Positions 49,538 to 58,688 of a stretch of DNA of 64,000 nt are shown in pieces. Source of the DNA: Pseudonocardia benzenivorans CB1190 (GTDB taxonomy: Bacteria; Actinomycetota; Actinomycetes; Mycobacteriales; Pseudonocardiaceae); assembly GCF_000196675.2 (NCBI RefSeq), contig NC_015312.1:1364001-1428000 (forward strand), given 5' to 3'. The translations under genes were made by a program, and so were the position numbers. The notes below the pieces were generated by a model, which searched no databases, was not told where the DNA came from, and was given only the letters and a program-made list of their open reading frames with translations. Position 1 is the stretch's first letter. Each line of letters begins with the position of its first letter.

Positions 49538-50585
49538 GGAACACGCCGTCGCGGCGGAGACCGGTCCGATGCGGTACTCGGTGGTCGAGCTGGCTCCTGT
49601 CGCTCCCGGCGGGACGAGGACCGCGGCGCTGCGCAGGGCGCTGGCCGCCGCGGTCGAGGCCGAGCAGCTCGGATACGACCGGATCTGGTACGCCGAGCAC
49701 CACCACACCGTGGGCTACGCATCCGCGGACCCGGTGCCGCTCATCGCCGCGGCGGTGGGGCGCACCGACCGGATCCGGGTCGGGTCCGGCGCGGTGCTGC
49801 TCAACCACCACAGCGCGTTCACCGTCACCGAGCGGTTCATGATGCTCCAGTCGATGGCGCCCGGCCGCGTCGATCTCGGCCTCGGGCGCTCCAGCGCCGG
49901 CCCGGTCGTCGACCAGGCCCTGCGCCGCGACCGCGGGTCCCGGCCCGTCGACGACTTCCCCGCCCAGGTCCAGGAGGTCCTCGGCCACGTGCATCGCGCG
50001 TTCCCGCAGGGCCACCGCTTCGCGACCCTCGACCTGACGCGCGCGGTCGACGGCGTGCCCGAGGTGTGGCTGCTCGGCTCCTCCGTGGCGAGTGCCCGGC
50101 TCGCCGCGCGGCTCGGCATCGGCTACGTCTTCGGCGCCCACATCGACCCCGCGACCACGCAGGCGGCTCTCGACCAGTACCGCGCCGGCTTCGTCGGCAC
50201 GCCGTTCGGGAGCGGCGCCCCCCGCGCGATCCTCGCGCTCCACCTCGCCGCCGCCGACGACGAGGACCTGGCGCACCGGCTGACGTGGCCCGCCCGCGCG
50301 CTGCGGGCGGGCGGCCGGGACCGCCCGATCCCGACGGTGGCGCAGGCGGCGGCGGAGCTGGGTTCCGACGAGCGGGCACGGCCGAGCTCGATCCGGGGTG
50401 CGGTCATCCCGCCGCAGGTCGCCGGGACGGCCGAGGCGTTGCGCGAGCAGCTCGAGCCGCTGGTCCGCGCGCTCGGGGTGACCGAGGTGATGGTCCAGGA
50501 CATGATCAACGACGAGGAGCTGCGCAGCAGGTCGCGCGAGATCGTCGCCAAGGTGCTCGGGTCGATCGACGCCCCCGCGTCCTGA
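49530..50585 (+). CDS. LLM-class flavin-dependent oxidoreductase (MsnO8-like)
   Basis: This 351-residue luciferase-like TIM-barrel enzyme has the family stretches AEQLGYDRIWYAEHHH, VGSGAVLLNHHSAF and APGRVDLGLGRS. It may be an FMN monooxygenase or F420-dependent. ATG 49530 overlaps the CoA-transferase stop; a later ATG (MRYSVVELAP) at 49569 is an alternative. It converges on the SnoaL gene with a strong terminator between. Confidence 0.86.
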   Translation: MGEEHAVAAETGPMRYSVVELAPVAPGGTRTAALRRALAAAVEAEQLGYDRIWYAEHHHTVGYASADPVPLIAAAVGRTDRIRVGSGAVLLNHHSAFTVTERFMMLQSMAPGRVDLGLGRSSAGPVVDQALRRDRGSRPVDDFPAQVQEVLGHVHRAFPQGHRFATLDLTRAVDGVPEVWLLGSSVASARLAARLGIGYVFGAHIDPATTQAALDQYRAGFVGTPFGSGAPRAILALHLAAADDEDLAHRLTWPARALRAGGRDRPIPTVAQAAAELGSDERARPSSIRGAVIPPQVAGTAEALREQLEPLVRALGVTEVMVQDMINDEELRSRSREIVAKVLGSIDAPAS

Positions 50586-50618
50586 GGGCCGGCGGGCGCC
50601 CGCCCGCCGCCCCTCAGG
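50581..50618. terminator. Bidirectional hairpin terminator
   Basis: CCTGAGGG (50581-50588) pairs with CCCTCAGG (50611-50618), and GGCGGGC with GCCCGCC inside it. It lies between the convergent LLM and SnoaL-like genes and includes the LLM stop codon. Confidence 0.7.
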
Positions 50619-50620
50619 CG

Positions 50621-51145
50621 TCAGGCCTGGTCCAGCTCGGCCGCGGCGAACCCGCCGCCCTCGTACGGGTTGCCCGTCGCACGCAGGTAGCGCTGCCACT
50701 CGGCGGCGTCGTGGCGCACGAGGTAACGCACCACCAGGCCGTCCTCCAGGGTGTAGGTCGCCTCGCTGTGCAGGTGGAGCGGACCGTCCGGCAGGGTGCC
50801 GGTGATCGTGTAGTCCGCCACGACGGTGTCCGCGGTGCGCGCCGTGGCGGTCCCGGCGATGTCGATGTCCGGGATCCGCCGGCGCAGGAACGCGCCGTAG
50901 TTGCCGTTCCCGGCGACCCCGCCGTGGTCCAGCTCGCTGTACTCGTGCTGGTCGGCCGGCTGCTCGAAGGTCGCCATGGCGAGCTGGATGACCTGCGCGA
51001 ACAGCGTCTTGTGCACGCTCGCGTACATCTCGAAGCCGCTCCGCAGCGACGTCCGGATGCGGGCGGCCATCTCCTCGGCGGTCTCGGGGGTGTTCATGGC
51101 CTCGGACGTCCACCGGGGAGCGTCCGCGGTCGGCCGGTTCGTCAT
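50621..51145 (-). CDS. SnoaL-like / NTF2-fold protein
   Basis: This 174-residue protein resembles the NTF2/SnoaL superfamily, small cone-shaped enzymes or binding proteins; the pattern LHLHSEATYTLEDGLVVRYLVRHD is typical. Possible roles are isomerase, cyclase or hydroxylase accessory. ATG overlaps the ABC ATPase stop by ATGA, so it is the last gene of the transporter operon. Confidence 0.75.
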   Translation of the reverse strand: MTNRPTADAPRWTSEAMNTPETAEEMAARIRTSLRSGFEMYASVHKTLFAQVIQLAMATFEQPADQHEYSELDHGGVAGNGNYGAFLRRRIPDIDIAGTATARTADTVVADYTITGTLPDGPLHLHSEATYTLEDGLVVRYLVRHDAAEWQRYLRATGNPYEGGGFAAAELDQA

Positions 51146-52992
51146 GTCGGTCGTCCTTCGGGTACGGAGGTGGGGCCGGTGCGGACGGGTGTCCGCCCGG
51201 TCGCCGGGTCGGCGGAGACCGCGGCGAGGAGCTCACGGGTGTAGGCGTGCCGGGGCGTGTGCAGGACGTCGCCGACCGGGCCCTCCTCGACGATCGCGCC
51301 GTCCTTCATGACGAGCACGCGCTCGCACATCCGGTTGATGACGCCGAGGTCGTGCGAGATGAACAGCAGCGCCACGCCGAGGTCGCGCCGCAGGGTGTCG
51401 AAGAGGTCGAGGATCTGCGCCTGGATCGAGACGTCGAGCGCCGACACCGGTTCGTCGCACACGAGGATCTCCGGTTCGGGACCGAGCGCGCGGGCGATCG
51501 CGACGCGCTGGCGCTGCCCGCCGGACAGCTGAGGCCCACGCCGGTCGAGGATCGTCGCGTCGAGTCCCACGCGGTGCAGCAGTTCGACGACGCGCGACCG
51601 GTGGGCCGCCGCCCCGCGCCGGCTCGGCTGCCCGAGGCCCTCCCCGATGATCCGCTCGACGGTGAACCGGGGGTCGAAGGAGCTGAGCGGGTCCTGCTGG
51701 ATCAGCTGGATGCGGGAGCGGTGCGGCCGTCGGTCGGGCTCGCGCAGCTCCGACCACGACGCGCCGTCGAGGAGCACGCGGCCGTCGTCGGGCCCGAGCA
51801 TGCCGAGCGCGATCTGCGCGATGGTCGACTTGCCGGAACCGGACTCGCCGACGAGACCGAGCGCCTCGCCTGCCCGCAGCGAGAACGAGACGCCGTCGAC
51901 GGCCCGCCGCCGGCCGCCGCCGGGCACCCGGAACCGCTTGGACACCCCGTCGACCTCGAGCACCACCCGGCGACCCGACGTGGTGGTCCCGACGGTGCGG
52001 GGCGCCGGCGTCGGCAGCGGCTCGGCGGCATCCGCGTGCCAGCAGCGGGCGAGCGACGGGCCGTCGCCCGTGGCGCGCAGGGCGGGCAGCTCCCCGTGAC
52101 ACCGGGCGTCGGCCAGGGCGCAGCGGCTGCGGTACGGGCACCCCGGTCCGGTCGTCGGCGGCGCGAGCCGCGCGATCTGCGTCGGAGCCGGACCCCGGGG
52201 GTCGAGGGTCGGGGCCGCGGCCAGCAGGGCGCGCGTGTACGGGTGGACGGGCTCGTGCAGGACCTGCGCGGCCGGGCCCTCCTCGACGACCAGCCCCGCG
52301 TACATCACGGCGACGTGGTCGGCCATGCGCGCGACGACTGTCAGGTCGTGGCTGATCAGCAGCACCGCCGTCCCGGCGTCGCGCATGTCGGCCAGCAGGT
52401 CGAGCACCTGCGCCTGGATCGTGACGTCGAGCGCCGTGGTGGGCTCGTCGGCGACGACGAGCGACGGCCCCGCCGCGATCGCCGATGCGATGAGCGCACG
52501 CTGGCGCAGGCCGCCGGAGAGCTCGTGCGGGTACTGCCGGGCGCGCTGCGCCGGGTCGGGGATGCCGACGTCGCCCAGCAGGGACCGGACCCGTTCGGCG
52601 CGCTCGCGGCGTCCGAGATCGGCGTGGACGTCGAGCGGTTCGGCGACCTCGTCCTCGATCCGCCGCAGCGGGTCCAGCGAGGTCAGGGCGTCCTGGAGGA
52701 CGAAGCCGATCCGGGCTCCGCGCAGCCGCCGCCACCGCCGCTCGCCGAGGGAGAGCAGCGAGCGGCCCTCGAAGGTCATCGTGGTGGCGTCGACGGTCGC
52801 GTTCGACCCGGCGAGACCGATCAACGCCCGAGCCGTCACGCTCTTGCCCGAGCCGGACTCGCCGACGACCGCGAGGCACCGTCCGGCCTCGACGGCCAGG
52901 CTCACCCCGCGGACGGCGTCGACCGGGCCGTGGCGCGTCGTGAAGCGGACCCGGAGGTCGCGCACGGACAGGAGTGCGTCCGGGGGAGTCAT
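51142..52992 (-). CDS. Fused dipeptide/oligopeptide-type ABC transporter ATPase (DppD-DppF)
   Basis: This 616-residue protein joins two ABC ATPase domains that are separate in classical Dpp/Opp systems. First domain: Walker A GESGSGKS at 44-51, signature LSGGLRQR, Walker B LVVADEPTTALD. Second: GESGSGKST, LSGGQRQR, LVCDEPVSALD. Between them lies the cysteine-bearing oligopeptide/dipeptide ATPase C-terminal stretch (CPYRSRCALADARC). It powers import by the permeases encoded next. Confidence 0.94.
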   Translation of the reverse strand: MTPPDALLSVRDLRVRFTTRHGPVDAVRGVSLAVEAGRCLAVVGESGSGKSVTARALIGLAGSNATVDATTMTFEGRSLLSLGERRWRRLRGARIGFVLQDALTSLDPLRRIEDEVAEPLDVHADLGRRERAERVRSLLGDVGIPDPAQRARQYPHELSGGLRQRALIASAIAAGPSLVVADEPTTALDVTIQAQVLDLLADMRDAGTAVLLISHDLTVVARMADHVAVMYAGLVVEEGPAAQVLHEPVHPYTRALLAAAPTLDPRGPAPTQIARLAPPTTGPGCPYRSRCALADARCHGELPALRATGDGPSLARCWHADAAEPLPTPAPRTVGTTTSGRRVVLEVDGVSKRFRVPGGGRRRAVDGVSFSLRAGEALGLVGESGSGKSTIAQIALGMLGPDDGRVLLDGASWSELREPDRRPHRSRIQLIQQDPLSSFDPRFTVERIIGEGLGQPSRRGAAAHRSRVVELLHRVGLDATILDRRGPQLSGGQRQRVAIARALGPEPEILVCDEPVSALDVSIQAQILDLFDTLRRDLGVALLFISHDLGVINRMCERVLVMKDGAIVEEGPVGDVLHTPRHAYTRELLAAVSADPATGRTPVRTGPTSVPEGRPT

Positions 52993-53873
52993 CGCTCGGT
53001 CCGCCCCTCGAAGCGCAGCCGCAGCTCCCGGCCGAGCACGCTGATGCTGATGACGGTCAGCGCGATCGCGAGGCCGGGGAAGACTGCGGGGGCCCACGCG
53101 TCCTGGAGGTGGTCGCGGGCGTCGGAGAGCAGCGATCCCCACTCCGATGACGAGGCCTGCGGGCCGAGGCCGAGGAAGCTCAGCGACGCCCCCGCGATGA
53201 TCGACTGGCCGACGTTCATGGTGGCGAGCACCAGCATGGGCGGCAGGACGTTCGGCACGATGTGGCGGCCGACGACGCCGCGCCTGCGGACACCGAGTGC
53301 CGTCGCGGCCTGCACGTAGCCGGCGTGCTTCACGACCTGGGTCTGCACGCGCACCACCCGTGCGAACCCGGGCGCGAGCGAGACCGCGATGGCCACCGCG
53401 ACGCTCGGGCCGCCGGCGCCGAGCACGGCGACGACCAGCAGCGCCATGAGCGTGGTCGGGACGGCCATGAAGATGTCGGCGACGCGCATCGTCGCCTCGT
53501 CGACGAGCCGGCCGCCGAGTCCCGCCGCCAGCCCCCACGCGATGCCGACGAGCGCGGCGAGCGCGGTGGCCCCGAAGCCGAGTGCGAGTGAGGCGCGGGC
53601 GCCGTGGACGACCCGTGCCCACGTGTCGCGGCCGAGCTGGTCGGTACCGAGGAGATGGCCGGGGGCCGGGTCGCGGAACGCGTTCACCGGGTCGATCGCG
53701 GCCGGGTCGCCGGCGAAGGCATCCGGAAACGCGGCGAGCAGACACACCGCGAGGAAGAACGCGAGGGCGAGTGCCGGCCCGAGCCACGGCGTCCGCCGGA
53801 GAGCGCGGGCGGCGGGGAGCTCGGTGACCGGCGGGAGGCCCGCCGGGGGCTCGCCGTGCAGCACCGTGGTCAT
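52989..53873 (-). CDS. ABC transporter permease (DppC type)
   Basis: This 294-residue permease has six hydrophobic segments and the EAA-like loop (AATALGVRRRGVVGRHIVPNV). The N-terminus DQLGRDTWARVVHGARASL matches DppC/OppC. It starts with ATG at 53873, overlapping the DppB stop by ATGA, and its own stop overlaps the ATPase start. Confidence 0.92.
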   Translation of the reverse strand: MTTVLHGEPPAGLPPVTELPAARALRRTPWLGPALALAFFLAVCLLAAFPDAFAGDPAAIDPVNAFRDPAPGHLLGTDQLGRDTWARVVHGARASLALGFGATALAALVGIAWGLAAGLGGRLVDEATMRVADIFMAVPTTLMALLVVAVLGAGGPSVAVAIAVSLAPGFARVVRVQTQVVKHAGYVQAATALGVRRRGVVGRHIVPNVLPPMLVLATMNVGQSIIAGASLSFLGLGPQASSSEWGSLLSDARDHLQDAWAPAVFPGLAIALTVISISVLGRELRLRFEGRTER

Positions 53874-54826
53874 TCGGGGACACCTCGGAGTCGGGGATCG
53901 ACGACGCGGGTCAGCGCGTCGAGCGCGGTGTTGATCACGACGAAGACGACGGTGGCGACGAGGACGACGCCCGTCACGACGGGAAGGTCGCGACCGTTCA
54001 CCGCGGTCACCGCGACCTGCCCGATGCCGGCGCGGGCGAAGACCGTCTCGATCACGACGACGCCGCCCAACAGCGTCCCGAGCGTCCAGCCGGACAGCGT
54101 GAGCACCGGTAGCAGGGCGTGTCGGAGGGCGTGGCGCAGCCGGAGCCGGGTCGCGGTCGCCCCACGCGCCAGCACCGTGGTGGCGAACGGCTGCTCGAGC
54201 GCACGTTGCAGCCCGTCGCGCATCACGAGCGCGAGCGTCCCGGTGATCGGCAGGGCCAGCGTCAGCCACGGCAGAACGAGCGACGCGACGCCCTCGTTGC
54301 CGAACACCGGGAACCACCCGAGGCGGAACGAGAACACGGTCAGCAGCAGGATCCCGACCCAGAAGCTCGGCGTCGACACGAACAGCAGCTCGAGCGTCGA
54401 GAACAGCGACTCGGCGCGTGGGCGACCCGCGGTGCCGACGGCCAGCACGAGCGCCAGCCCGAAACCGAGGACCGCCGCCCCGAGCGCCAACGCGACGGTG
54501 GGACCGAGCTGGTCGACGATCACGGTCGTCACCCGCTGGTTCAGCTGATAGGACATGCCGAGGTCCCCTCGGGCCAGCTGGCCGAGGAACCGCCCGTACT
54601 GGACGATCAGCGGCTCGTGGAAACCGTACTGCTCGTTGATCCGGGCGAGGATCTGCTCCGACGAGCCGCTGACGGCCCCGCCCCCGCCCGCGATGATGCG
54701 GGCGGGGTCGCCGCTCAACAGGTGCAGGCCGATGAACGACAGGGTGGCGGCGCCCCAGATCACGAGGACGCCGAGCCCCGCCCGGCGCAGCCACCACCGT
54801 GTCGTGACCATGGCCTGCTGCGTCAC
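53870..54826 (-). CDS. ABC transporter permease (DppB type)
   Basis: This 318-residue DppB-like permease has an N-terminal helix (RAGLGVLVIWGAATLSFI), the LLSGDP motif, YGRFLGQLARGDLG and about six helices. The GTG start overlaps the stop of the binding-protein gene (GTGA). It forms the channel with the DppC-type protein. Confidence 0.92.
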   Translation of the reverse strand: MTQQAMVTTRWWLRRAGLGVLVIWGAATLSFIGLHLLSGDPARIIAGGGGAVSGSSEQILARINEQYGFHEPLIVQYGRFLGQLARGDLGMSYQLNQRVTTVIVDQLGPTVALALGAAVLGFGLALVLAVGTAGRPRAESLFSTLELLFVSTPSFWVGILLLTVFSFRLGWFPVFGNEGVASLVLPWLTLALPITGTLALVMRDGLQRALEQPFATTVLARGATATRLRLRHALRHALLPVLTLSGWTLGTLLGGVVVIETVFARAGIGQVAVTAVNGRDLPVVTGVVLVATVVFVVINTALDALTRVVDPRLRGVPE

Positions 54827-56463
54827 GGTACGAGCCAGGCACCGTAGAGCTGGGCGATCCCCTGCGGGTCGAACGTGACCCCCTGCAGGGCCGACGTCGT
54901 GCCGACGAGCGAGGTCGGGACGTAGCCCGGCAGGAGGTAGCCGCTCTTGAGCACGTCGGCCTGGGCCAGCGCGTAGTCACGGGCGGCGACGGCCGCGTCC
55001 GAGGTGGTGGCGGCCTCGTCGAGCCACCCGTCGAGCTGCGGGGAGTCCGACAGCGACACGTTCGCGCCGCCCTTGGCGAAGGTCGAGCCCGAGGCGAACA
55101 TGAACCGCAGGATGTCGGCGTCGGCGCGCGCGTTGCTGCTGTCGAGGATGTTGTAGGTGCCGTTGAGGACCGACTCGGAGTAGGCGCCGGCGTCGAGGTT
55201 CGGGCGGTCGATGCGGATGCCCGCCTTGCGGGCCTCGGCCTGGATGGCCTGGCCCAGCACGTCGCGCTGGTCGCGGTTGATCAGCGCGAGGTACGGCCAC
55301 GTGAGCGTCAGCTCCTGGCCGTCCTTCGTGCGGTAGCCCTCCGCGTTCCTCCCGGTCCAGCCGGCCTGGTCGAGCAGCGCGCCTGCCTTGGCCGGGTCGT
55401 AGGCCTGCAGCGCCGCCGCGGCGGCCTGGTCGTGGTCGGGTGTCGTCGGTGACAGCACGTTCCTGGCGGCCGCATACTGCCCGGCGTAGATGCTGCCGAC
55501 GAGAGCGGGGACGTCGATCGCCGCCTGCAGCGCCTGCCGCACCAGGGGGTCGCTCGTCGGACCGGTCTTCGCGTTGAGGAACAGGTTGTAGTTCACGCCG
55601 GGCAGCTCGGTCTTGAGGACGCTGAACCTCCGGTCGGACTGCAGGGACCCGACGCGGTTGGGCGGCACCGCCGCGATCGCCTGCACCTGGCCGCTCGTCA
55701 GTGCGCCGTAGCGGGTGGCGTCCTCCGGGACGTAGTTGAACCTGAGCGTCTGGAGGTACGCGGCGCCGGTGTGCGGCGCGTTCGCGGGCGGTGAGGTGTA
55801 GTCGGGGTTGCGGGTGAGCGTGATGTCCTTCTGCTGTTCCCATGAGACGAACGCGAACGGTCCGGTGCCGACGGGCTTGTACTCGGCCGGGGGCACGGCG
55901 AGTGCCCGGGGGCTCTGGATGCCCAGGTAGGGAGTGGACAACGCCTGCAGGAACGGCCGGAACGGCCGGGACAGCGACACCTTGACGGTCAGGTCGTCCA
56001 CGACGGTCGAACCCTGGTACGGCGCGATCAGCGACGCCGCGTACTGGGACTTGCTGGCCGGGTCGACGACGTGGTCGAGCGTCGCCTTGACCGCCGCCGC
56101 GTCGAACGGTGTGCCGTCGGTGAACCGGACACCGCTCCTGAGGGCGAAGGTGTACTCGCGGCCGTCGGGGGAGACGTCCCACCTCGACGCGAGCCACGGC
56201 TCGAACCGCGTCGGGCCGGCCTGGACGACGAGCGAGTCGAAGATCGGGCGGGTGACCAGACCGGTCACGGTGGCGGGACTGACCGCGGGGTCCAGCGTGA
56301 GCTGTGTCTGGTCGACGAGATAGGTCACCTCGCCCCCGCTGACGGGGTCGCCGCTCGCGCTACCGCCGGAGGGTCCGCTCGTCGCGCAGGCCGCGCTGGT
56401 CGCCAGGAGGATCAACCCGATGGCAGCGGCGGCGAACCGCCTCGAGCGCGTGCGTTGGGACAT
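54823..56463 (-). CDS. ABC transporter substrate-binding lipoprotein (SBP family 5)
   Basis: This 546-residue exported lipoprotein has a signal peptide with lipobox SAAC (Cys26) and the family-5 pattern (LVTRPIFDSLV, EYTFALRSGVRFTDGTPFDAAAV). It captures the substrate (oligopeptide, opine, nickel or other) and hands it to the permeases. AGGAG precedes the ATG. It heads a five-gene operon. The GGATCC-box promoter 130 bases away on the other side of the divergent region may control it as well. Confidence 0.92.
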   Translation of the reverse strand: MSQRTRSRRFAAAAIGLILLATSAACATSGPSGGSASGDPVSGGEVTYLVDQTQLTLDPAVSPATVTGLVTRPIFDSLVVQAGPTRFEPWLASRWDVSPDGREYTFALRSGVRFTDGTPFDAAAVKATLDHVVDPASKSQYAASLIAPYQGSTVVDDLTVKVSLSRPFRPFLQALSTPYLGIQSPRALAVPPAEYKPVGTGPFAFVSWEQQKDITLTRNPDYTSPPANAPHTGAAYLQTLRFNYVPEDATRYGALTSGQVQAIAAVPPNRVGSLQSDRRFSVLKTELPGVNYNLFLNAKTGPTSDPLVRQALQAAIDVPALVGSIYAGQYAAARNVLSPTTPDHDQAAAAALQAYDPAKAGALLDQAGWTGRNAEGYRTKDGQELTLTWPYLALINRDQRDVLGQAIQAEARKAGIRIDRPNLDAGAYSESVLNGTYNILDSSNARADADILRFMFASGSTFAKGGANVSLSDSPQLDGWLDEAATTSDAAVAARDYALAQADVLKSGYLLPGYVPTSLVGTTSALQGVTFDPQGIAQLYGAWLVP

Positions 56464-56592
56464 CTCGTGCTCCTACGTGGATGGGACGGCCGTGGCGCTG
56501 GTCGCGCGCGCGGAATCCGCGCGTCACGACGGCGAAGGCAGGGAGGGTCCCGAGGGCCTGCCGTCCGGAGCCCCCGGGAGGCGACCATCTCA

Positions 56593-56631
56593 GGATCCAA
56601 TATTGACGAATATGAATCCTAAGCATAGCGT
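56593..56631 (+). promoter_or_regulatory. GGATCC-box regulated promoter before the hydrolase-SDR operon
   Basis: GGATCC at 56593, second box GAATCC at 56614 (21 bases on), TTGACG at 56603-56608, TAGCGT at 56626-56631 (17-base spacer). It lies in the divergent region of the ABC transporter operon (starts 56463 minus) and the short ORF-hydrolase-SDR operon (plus), and could regulate both. Confidence 0.72.
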
Positions 56632-56694
56632 CGTGGGGGCTGCCGAGGTCAAGGACCAGGCGAGATACCGCACACCGCAGGGGAGGAGATCACC

Positions 56695-56835
56695 GTGTCC
56701 GACGCGAGGGGACCGCTGTTGCGAGAGGCGGTCCACGGCGGGCAGGCTCGGCACTCCGCCCGGCAGGCTTGGCACTCCGCCCGGCAGGCGTGCCCTCCCG
56801 GTCCGCTGCCGTCGGCGCCGGAGTTCGTCCGATGA
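56695..56835 (+). CDS. 46-codon ORF coupled to the alpha/beta hydrolase gene
   Basis: A GTG preceded by GGGGAGGAGATCACC, one of the strongest ribosome sites in the window, opens a 46-residue ORF that ends with TGA at 56833-56835, overlapping the hydrolase ATG at 56832 (ATGA). The peptide contains a repeat (GQARHSARQAWHSARQAC) and no known motif. It could be a leader peptide that couples translation, or a small partner protein; the hydrolase itself has a weak ribosome site, which supports coupling. Confidence 0.6.
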   Translation: MSDARGPLLREAVHGGQARHSARQAWHSARQACPPGPLPSAPEFVR

Positions 56836-57731
56836 CGGGAGCGTCGAGCGTGGCCCGAACCGGCACGGTCCGCGCCAACGGCATCGAGATCTGCTACGAG
56901 ACCATCGGGGATCCCGCCGATCCCGCCCTGCTGCTGATCATGGGGCACGGGACGCAGCTCGACGCGTGGGAGCCGGGCTTCTGCCAGGAGTTCGTCGCGC
57001 GGGGCTTCTTCGTCGTCCGGTTCGACAACCGCGACGTGGGGCTGTCCACCAAGTTCGACGGCAGCATCCCGGACCTCGACGCGGCCCGCAGGGGCGATCG
57101 CGCCGGTGCGGTGTACACCCTCGACGACATGGCCGACGACGCCGCCGGCCTGCTCGCCGCGCTCGGCATCGACCGGGCGCACGTGCTGGGCGCGTCGATG
57201 GGCGGCATGATCGCGCAGACGTTGGCCGTCCGGCACCCGGACCGCGTCCGGTCGCTGTGCTCGATCATGTCGACGACCGGCGCCGCGGGCGTCGGCGGGG
57301 CGCGACCCGAGGTCCTCGCCGTCATCAGGTCCGGCGCGCCGCGAACCCGCGACGAGATCGTCGCGGCACAGGTCGCGATGGCGCGGGCGTTGCGCGGCGG
57401 CGGGTTCCCGTTCGACGAAGCGCGGGCGCGGGACCGTGCGGAGCACGCCTACCAGCGGTGTCACTACCCCGAAGGCAAGCTGCGTCAGCAGGCGGCGATC
57501 CTCGTCGCGGCCGACCGCACGCCGGCACTGCGGACGCTGCGGCTGCCGGCCGTCGTCATCCACGGCGCCGACGACCCGCTCGTCGCGGTGAGCGGCGGCG
57601 AGGCGACGGCGGCGGCGATACCGGATGCCCGGCTCGTCGTCGTGCCGGGCCTCGGGCACGAGTTCCCGGTCGGCGTTCAGGCGACGGTGGCCGAGGAGTT
57701 CGCGGCGACCGCGCAGCGGGCCCGTCCATGA
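56832..57731 (+). CDS. Alpha/beta hydrolase
   Basis: This 299-residue protein has the nucleophile elbow GASMGGM (Ser), the oxyanion HGTQ after LLLIMGHG, and a late GADDPLV and GLGHE carrying Asp and His of the triad. It hydrolyses esters, amides or C-C bonds; members close to it include lactonases and 3-oxoadipate enol-lactonase-like enzymes. Start ATG 56832 lies within the stop of the small ORF. A 140-base gap precedes the SDR gene. Confidence 0.88.
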   Translation: MTGASSVARTGTVRANGIEICYETIGDPADPALLLIMGHGTQLDAWEPGFCQEFVARGFFVVRFDNRDVGLSTKFDGSIPDLDAARRGDRAGAVYTLDDMADDAAGLLAALGIDRAHVLGASMGGMIAQTLAVRHPDRVRSLCSIMSTTGAAGVGGARPEVLAVIRSGAPRTRDEIVAAQVAMARALRGGGFPFDEARARDRAEHAYQRCHYPEGKLRQQAAILVAADRTPALRTLRLPAVVIHGADDPLVAVSGGEATAAAIPDARLVVVPGLGHEFPVGVQATVAEEFAATAQRARP

Positions 57732-57871
57732 CCACGGCCCGCGCCTGACCGACTCCCGCCGACACCGACACCGACACCGACCGCGGTCGGCCGTCGTCCT
57801 CGACCCACCCTCGGAGCCGTCGCCCGCGGCCGGCCCGGGCCCGAACCCGTCCGTCACCAACGAAGGAGCCG

Positions 57872-58636
57872 ATGACCATGCCCGAGTCCCGCCGCGTCGC
57901 GATCGTGACGGGTGCCGCCCGCGGAATCGGTGCCGCCACCGCGGTCCGGCTCGCACAGGACGGCCTCGCGGTCGCCGTGCTGGACCTCGAGGAGAGCGCG
58001 GCGAAGGTCACCGCCGACGCGGTGCTCGCCCAGGGCGGGCAGGCGATCGCGGTGGGCGCGGACGTCGCCGACGCCGAGGCCGTCGAGGCCGCGGTGGACC
58101 GGGTCGTCGCCGAGCTCGGCGCGCCCACCGTCCTGGTCAACAACGCCGGCGTCACCCGCGACAACCTGTTGTTCAAGATGACCGAGACCGACTGGGACAC
58201 CGTGCTCGGGGTGCACCTGCGGGGTTCGTTCCTCATGAGCCGCGCGGCGCAGACCCACATGGTGGCCGCGGGCTGGGGCAGGATCGTCAACCTGTCCTCC
58301 ACGTCGGCGCTGGGCAAGCGCGGCCAGGGCAACTACGCGGCCGCGAAGGCCGGCCTGCAGGGCTTCACCAAGACGCTCGCCATGGAGCTCGGCAAATTCG
58401 CGATCACGGCGAACTGCATCGCGCCCGGGTTCGTCGTCACCGACATGACGCGGGCGACGGCGGACCGGATCGGGGTGCCGTGGGAGCAGTACCTGCAGGA
58501 CCGCGCGGCGGCGATCCCGGTCCAGCGCGCGGGGCGGCCGGAGGACATCGCGAACGCGGTGTCGTTCTTCGTGGACGAGAAGGCGGGGTTCGTGTCCGGC
58601 CAGGTGCTGTACGTGGCGGGCGGCCCCTGGGGGTGA
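57872..58636 (+). CDS. Short-chain dehydrogenase/reductase (FabG-like)
   Basis: This 254-residue SDR has TGAARGIG at 13-20, NNAG, catalytic Ser in LSSTSA, and Tyr155/Lys159 in YAAAK. It oxidises or reduces hydroxy/keto intermediates with NAD(P)(H). AAGGAG precedes the ATG. It follows the hydrolase gene in the GGATCC-controlled operon. The proposed substrate is the hydroxyacyl intermediate of the pathway; this is inference. Confidence 0.92.
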   Translation: MTMPESRRVAIVTGAARGIGAATAVRLAQDGLAVAVLDLEESAAKVTADAVLAQGGQAIAVGADVADAEAVEAAVDRVVAELGAPTVLVNNAGVTRDNLLFKMTETDWDTVLGVHLRGSFLMSRAAQTHMVAAGWGRIVNLSSTSALGKRGQGNYAAAKAGLQGFTKTLAMELGKFAITANCIAPGFVVTDMTRATADRIGVPWEQYLQDRAAAIPVQRAGRPEDIANAVSFFVDEKAGFVSGQVLYVAGGPWG

Positions 58637-58688
58637 CGGGTCCGCGCCCGGGCGGCACGGGAGCGGAGGCGGCCCGCTGCCACCTCCA

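Noticed and set aside
57760..57783. GACACC microrepeat as a regulatory repeat or CRISPR
   Set aside because: It is only a few copies of a six-base unit in GC-rich intergenic DNA, without spacers or symmetry.
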